Assembly (NCBI GenBank): GCA_003990745.1 | Contig: RBNI01007311.1 | Span: forward strand, 1-10,446 | Source of the DNA: Jimgerdemannia flammicorona | Taxonomy: Eukaryota; Mucoromycota; Endogonomycetes; Endogonales; Endogonaceae | Length of the DNA stretch: 10,446 bases | Direction: 5' to 3' | In this document: positions 8,901 through 10,446 of the stretch, piece after piece | How the letters are laid out: the number at the start of each line of letters is the position of its first letter | How positions within the stretch are numbered: the stretch's first letter is position 1 | Position numbers and translations under genes: made by a program | Notes under the pieces: model-generated | The model's database searches: none | Told to the model about the DNA's origin: nothing | What the model saw: only the letters and a program-made list of their open reading frames with translations

Positions 8901-9008
8901 CCACGTTTCACATATGAAAAGAATGTCGAGGGCAGGACCAATCAACCAACTGAGCACATCAAACTTGTCCTATAATAGTCCGTATGTATTGAGGAATCTG
9001 ACTCTCAT
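5962..9008 (-). pseudogene. Copy B ORF2: APE endonuclease / reverse transcriptase, broken
   Basis: This ORF would encode about 1,015 residues for nicking the target and reverse-transcribing the element RNA. Order: APE-type endonuclease, residues about 1-230 (MRVRFLNTYG start; DILFICETW with Glu34; GDIN at 126-129; CVDHAFA near 172; Asp-His 194-195 in AIDHPSLLTVSF); RT with SLISKK and DRFRPIALTESF (7600-7680), the motif A region FLNLR-VYDRV (7410-7435), QGSLLSP (7230-7250) and FTDNIALT (7120-7146); and a C-terminal CPC motif (about 6200). It is inactivated by ten premature stops (8970, 8538, 8169, 7869, 7417, 7306, 7228, 6976, 6799, 6457, left ends of the codons) and by a one-base deletion relative to A at about 7587-7602. 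Several stops are CAG or TGG in copy A. Motif C is Asp-Asn, and the motif A aspartate is Asn in both copies. The ATG at 9006-9008 overlaps the ORF1 stop. Confidence 0.9.
9005..9008 (-). promoter_or_regulatory. ATGA stop/start overlap of ORF1 and ORF2
   Basis: On the minus strand the sequence CAATGAG holds the ORF1 stop TGA (9005-9007) and the ORF2 start ATG (9006-9008). A four-base overlap of this kind is used for termination-reinitiation in some two-ORF LINEs. In copy A the same site is ATAA (4050-4053), so the start is lost. Confidence 0.65.
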
Positions 9009-9563
9009 TGTGGGCTGGGCGCGTTAGCACCAATAGTGTGAGAAGCACCTGAAGGGGAAGCCTCAGCTTCCAAATTCATTGCCATTTCTCCAGTCATGGC
9101 CACGGTACCACCTGCCTTTGAAGCAGGGCCAGCCGATAGGGAGGCGATGGAGGGGAGAGTAAGGCTGAGTTCCACGACCCAAGCTCTGTAGAAGGTCTGC
9201 ACCTCAGGCCTCTTCACAGTGGCTTCGCTAGCCAACTGTCAGACCCGAGCATGGAAGGATTGGAGTACCTGTGTTTTCACGGCCTCTGTGGCATTCTTGT
9301 TGCATGGGAGCATAGGGTCCCAGGCCATCAGCACCGAGAACCCGAGTGACTTCATCTTCTTTTAGAATGCTGTGACATAATCAGGGTGGAGAAGGAATTC
9401 GATGGTCGACGCCGAGACATACGATATATTGAGAACTTTTGACAACATCACATGGACGTCGTACAAGTTCTTCTGAATCTGCCCGATCTTAAGATGGGCA
9501 AATCCATCAACGTAAACGCACTGCAGCTGGGCGCCCTTCTCAGTCAGCGACAAATGAGAGGTC
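9005..9563 (-). pseudogene. Copy B ORF1 (Gag-like), 5'-truncated
   Basis: This is the last 185 or so codons of ORF1, from TSHLSLTEKGAQLQCVYVDG to GANAPSPQ and TGA at 9005. Two in-frame stops interrupt it: TAA at 9362-9364 (also TAA in copy A) and TGA at 9239-9241 (CAG in copy A). Order of the proposed protein: a charged, mixed segment (QIQKNLYDVHVMLSKVLNIS), a middle region with KKMKSLGFSVLMAWDPM, and an Ala/Ser/Pro-rich tail. No zinc knuckle is visible, and function as a Gag-like RNA-binding protein is inferred only from its place before ORF2. The reading frame stays open upstream through the telomeric tract into copy C UTR (to 9691), giving a chance Asn-Pro repeat. Confidence 0.65.
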
Positions 9564-9583
9564 GGGTTAGGGTTAGGGTTAGG
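9564..9583 (+). repeat. Telomeric tract between copies B and C
   Basis: This 20-bp tract is GGG followed by TTAGGG units and ends in TTAGG before the copy C 3' end at 9584. It marks the 5'-truncated end of copy B. It is far too short to be a present chromosome end, so it is an internal remnant. Confidence 0.9.
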
Positions 9584-9970
9584 CTTCAAGTAAGAATTTA
9601 TTCGTTGTAGAGAAGATAGAGTACATCGGAGCAACAAAAGACAAAGACTCCTAAGATGAGAAAAGCAAAACAAGGTCAGCGAAGTAAACAACTAGCTAAG
9701 AAGTACAAACAAAGGCCAGAGAGGTGACCACCCTATGGACGGGCTGGATAAAACCATTTTGTCACGGCCGCAGAGATAATAATGCAGAAGCAGAAAAGAA
9801 AGCTAAGAAGGAATACACGTACGCCCGGCGCCAACTACAAGAACCGTATCGTCAACTAAAACACCAAACGACTGACATGAGATGAATAACTCAATGCGCT
9901 CTCAACAACGGGGGAACCAACCGGAGAACGAGGGGAGAAAAAGAAATAAAGAAAATGTGCAATCGCTCGA
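9584..9970 (-). other. Copy C 3' UTR
   Basis: This 387-bp noncoding segment is collinear with the copy B UTR apart from scattered substitutions and small indels. It carries the same AATAAA and the same terminal CTTACTTGAAG before the telomeric tract. Confidence 0.8.
9597..9602 (-). promoter_or_regulatory. AATAAA signal near copy C 3' end
   Basis: AATAAA on the minus strand lies 13 nt before the telomeric junction, at the same spot as in copy B. It is conserved between B and C but absent from the mini-element through a small deletion. Confidence 0.45.
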
Positions 9971-10446
9971 TCACCCAAGCATCTTCGTAATCTCGGCCAG
10001 GCAGAACCCGACCGCGAGATGGCCACCAGAATTACACATGGCATCGATAGCGTGATAGGCAGTCTCGTGAAGAGCATGAAGAGGGTAGGCGCGAAGTTCT
10101 TCCTGCCATTCGTCATTGGTAAACCAATCGAGTTGTTTGTCTCGATCGGAAGAACCTCGGAACGCGGAATATGAACCGTCGAGAAGACCGCACCTGAGGA
10201 GATGTCCACGATGAAACTTATCTCCACAGGGGCAGGGGCGGGGTTGGCCAAAGTAGCCATAGTGCCAGGCGAGAGCAGAACGCACAAGCCGGGGGGGGAA
10301 TGAGAGGACATGATCAGCGCCCCTTGACCGCAAGCGGCCTTTGGGGGTAATATACCAAACAAGAGCCTGGGAGGAGGAGGCCCATTCCTGCAGCAGCTGA
10401 TCCCAGAGGAAAGACTGAAGGAAGGAGCGGAGCGAGCGAGCCTTGC
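9971..10446 (-). CDS. Copy C ORF2 C-terminus, partial, uninterrupted
   Basis: These are the last 158 codons of the endonuclease/RT protein, open from the window edge (10444) to TGA at 9971-9973. It begins within KARSLRSFLQSFLWDQLLQE and ends GFCLAEITKMLG. It contains CPCGDKFHRGHLLRC, a Cys-x-Cys...His-x3-Cys pattern (last Cys four residues after His) typical of the C-terminal CCHC motif after the RT domain of many LINEs; in copy B the same stretch has Gly, His and Cys changed (CPCRDKF, GYLLRY). The RT domain lies outside the window, so activity of this copy cannot be judged. The start is off-window. Confidence 0.8.
   Translation of the reverse strand, partial: KARSLRSFLQSFLWDQLLQEWASSSQALVWYITPKGRLRSRGADHVLSFPPRLVRSALAWHYGYFGQPRPCPCGDKFHRGHLLRCGLLDGSYSAFRGSSDRDKQLDWFTNDEWQEELRAYPLHALHETAYHAIDAMCNSGGHLAVGFCLAEITKMLG

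Larger units (their letters stand above)
5570..9563 (-). mobile_element. Copy B: 5'-truncated telomere-inserted LINE
   Basis: Copy B is a 3,994-bp LINE bounded on both sides by TTAGGG tracts. Read on the minus strand it contains the end of ORF1 (9563-9005), ORF2 (9008-5962) and a 392-bp 3' UTR ending in CTTACTTGAAG plus CC(TAACCC). Against copy A it is cut short by about 690 bp at the 5' end, as is common for incomplete target-primed reverse transcription. There are no target duplications beyond the telomere repeats and no poly(A) tail. Differences from copy C are mostly C-to-T or G-to-A, often at CpG. The APE-type endonuclease and lack of LTRs place it among two-ORF LINEs, broadly like Tad1/R1/I-type elements; the clade needs a phylogeny. 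Confidence 0.9.
9584..10446 (-). mobile_element. Copy C: LINE 3' part, runs off the window
   Basis: Copy C starts at the same nucleotide as B and the mini-element, directly after TTAGG, and continues past the right edge. It contains the 3' UTR (9584-9970) and the ORF2 C-terminus (9971-10446). It is the least mutated copy: the C-terminal frame has no stop, and CpG sites hit in B are largely intact. Being closest to the presumed telomere, it is probably the youngest. Whether the rest is intact is not visible. Confidence 0.85.

Noticed and set aside
5570..9563. Identification as a MoTeR element
   Set aside because: MoTeR RTs belong, as I recall, to the group with restriction-like endonucleases, whereas this ORF2 begins with an APE-type endonuclease (ICETW, GDIN, Asp-His). 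The similarity is in lifestyle, not family.
9564..9583. True telomere or chromosome end
   Set aside because: Only about three repeats are present and unique element sequence continues on both sides; it is an internal remnant.
541..10446. LTR retrotransposon or CRISPR array
   Set aside because: The repeats are whole LINE copies with 3' UTRs and telomeric junctions. There are no paired LTRs, no integrase or protease motifs and no short regularly spaced repeats.

Overview
The window carries no host single-copy gene that I can support. It is a piece of fungal-looking subtelomeric DNA built from non-LTR (LINE-type) retrotransposons, all on the minus strand, lying head to tail and separated by short TTAGGG tracts. 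Evidence for a fungus is indirect: TTAGGG telomeric repeats, a LINE encoding an APE-type endonuclease plus RT with a CCHC-type C-terminus, and heavy C-to-T / G-to-A decay of the older copies that looks like repeat-induced point mutation (RIP) or deamination of methylated cytosine. I cannot name the species.

Layout from left to right. 1-235 is extremely A+T-rich and holds short inverted repeats. 236-540 is unassigned. About 541-5282 is copy A, a heavily mutated LINE that keeps the most 5' sequence (ORF1 and ORF2 remnants). It is interrupted by a SINE-like insertion (3497-3832, 12-bp target duplication) and by a small hairpin insertion (about 1072-1165). 5283-5293 is a telomeric remnant. 5294-5551 is a 258-bp mini-element made of the LINE 3' UTR joined to a 59-bp piece of its RT domain. 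5552-5569 is a telomeric tract. 5570-9563 is copy B, 5'-truncated within ORF1, with both ORFs recognisable but broken by stops and a frameshift. 9564-9583 is a telomeric tract. 9584-10446 is the 3' part of copy C, whose ORF2 C-terminus is uninterrupted to the window edge.

How it fits together: ORF1 (Gag-like, inferred) and ORF2 (endonuclease, RT, CCHC motif) overlap by ATGA, so ORF2 would be translated by termination-reinitiation or a similar coupling. Three element ends (mini-element, B, C) start at the same nucleotide directly after TTAGG. The orientation is the one expected if the G-rich telomere 3' end primed reverse transcription of an RNA ending in CCUAACCC. With TTAGGG on the plus strand the chromosome end should lie to the right; the copies become less mutated in that direction (A worst, then B, then C), which suggests serial addition toward the telomere. 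The most notable points are this telomere-targeted LINE array, the internally deleted mini-element, and the SINE-like insertion with four hairpins in a row.
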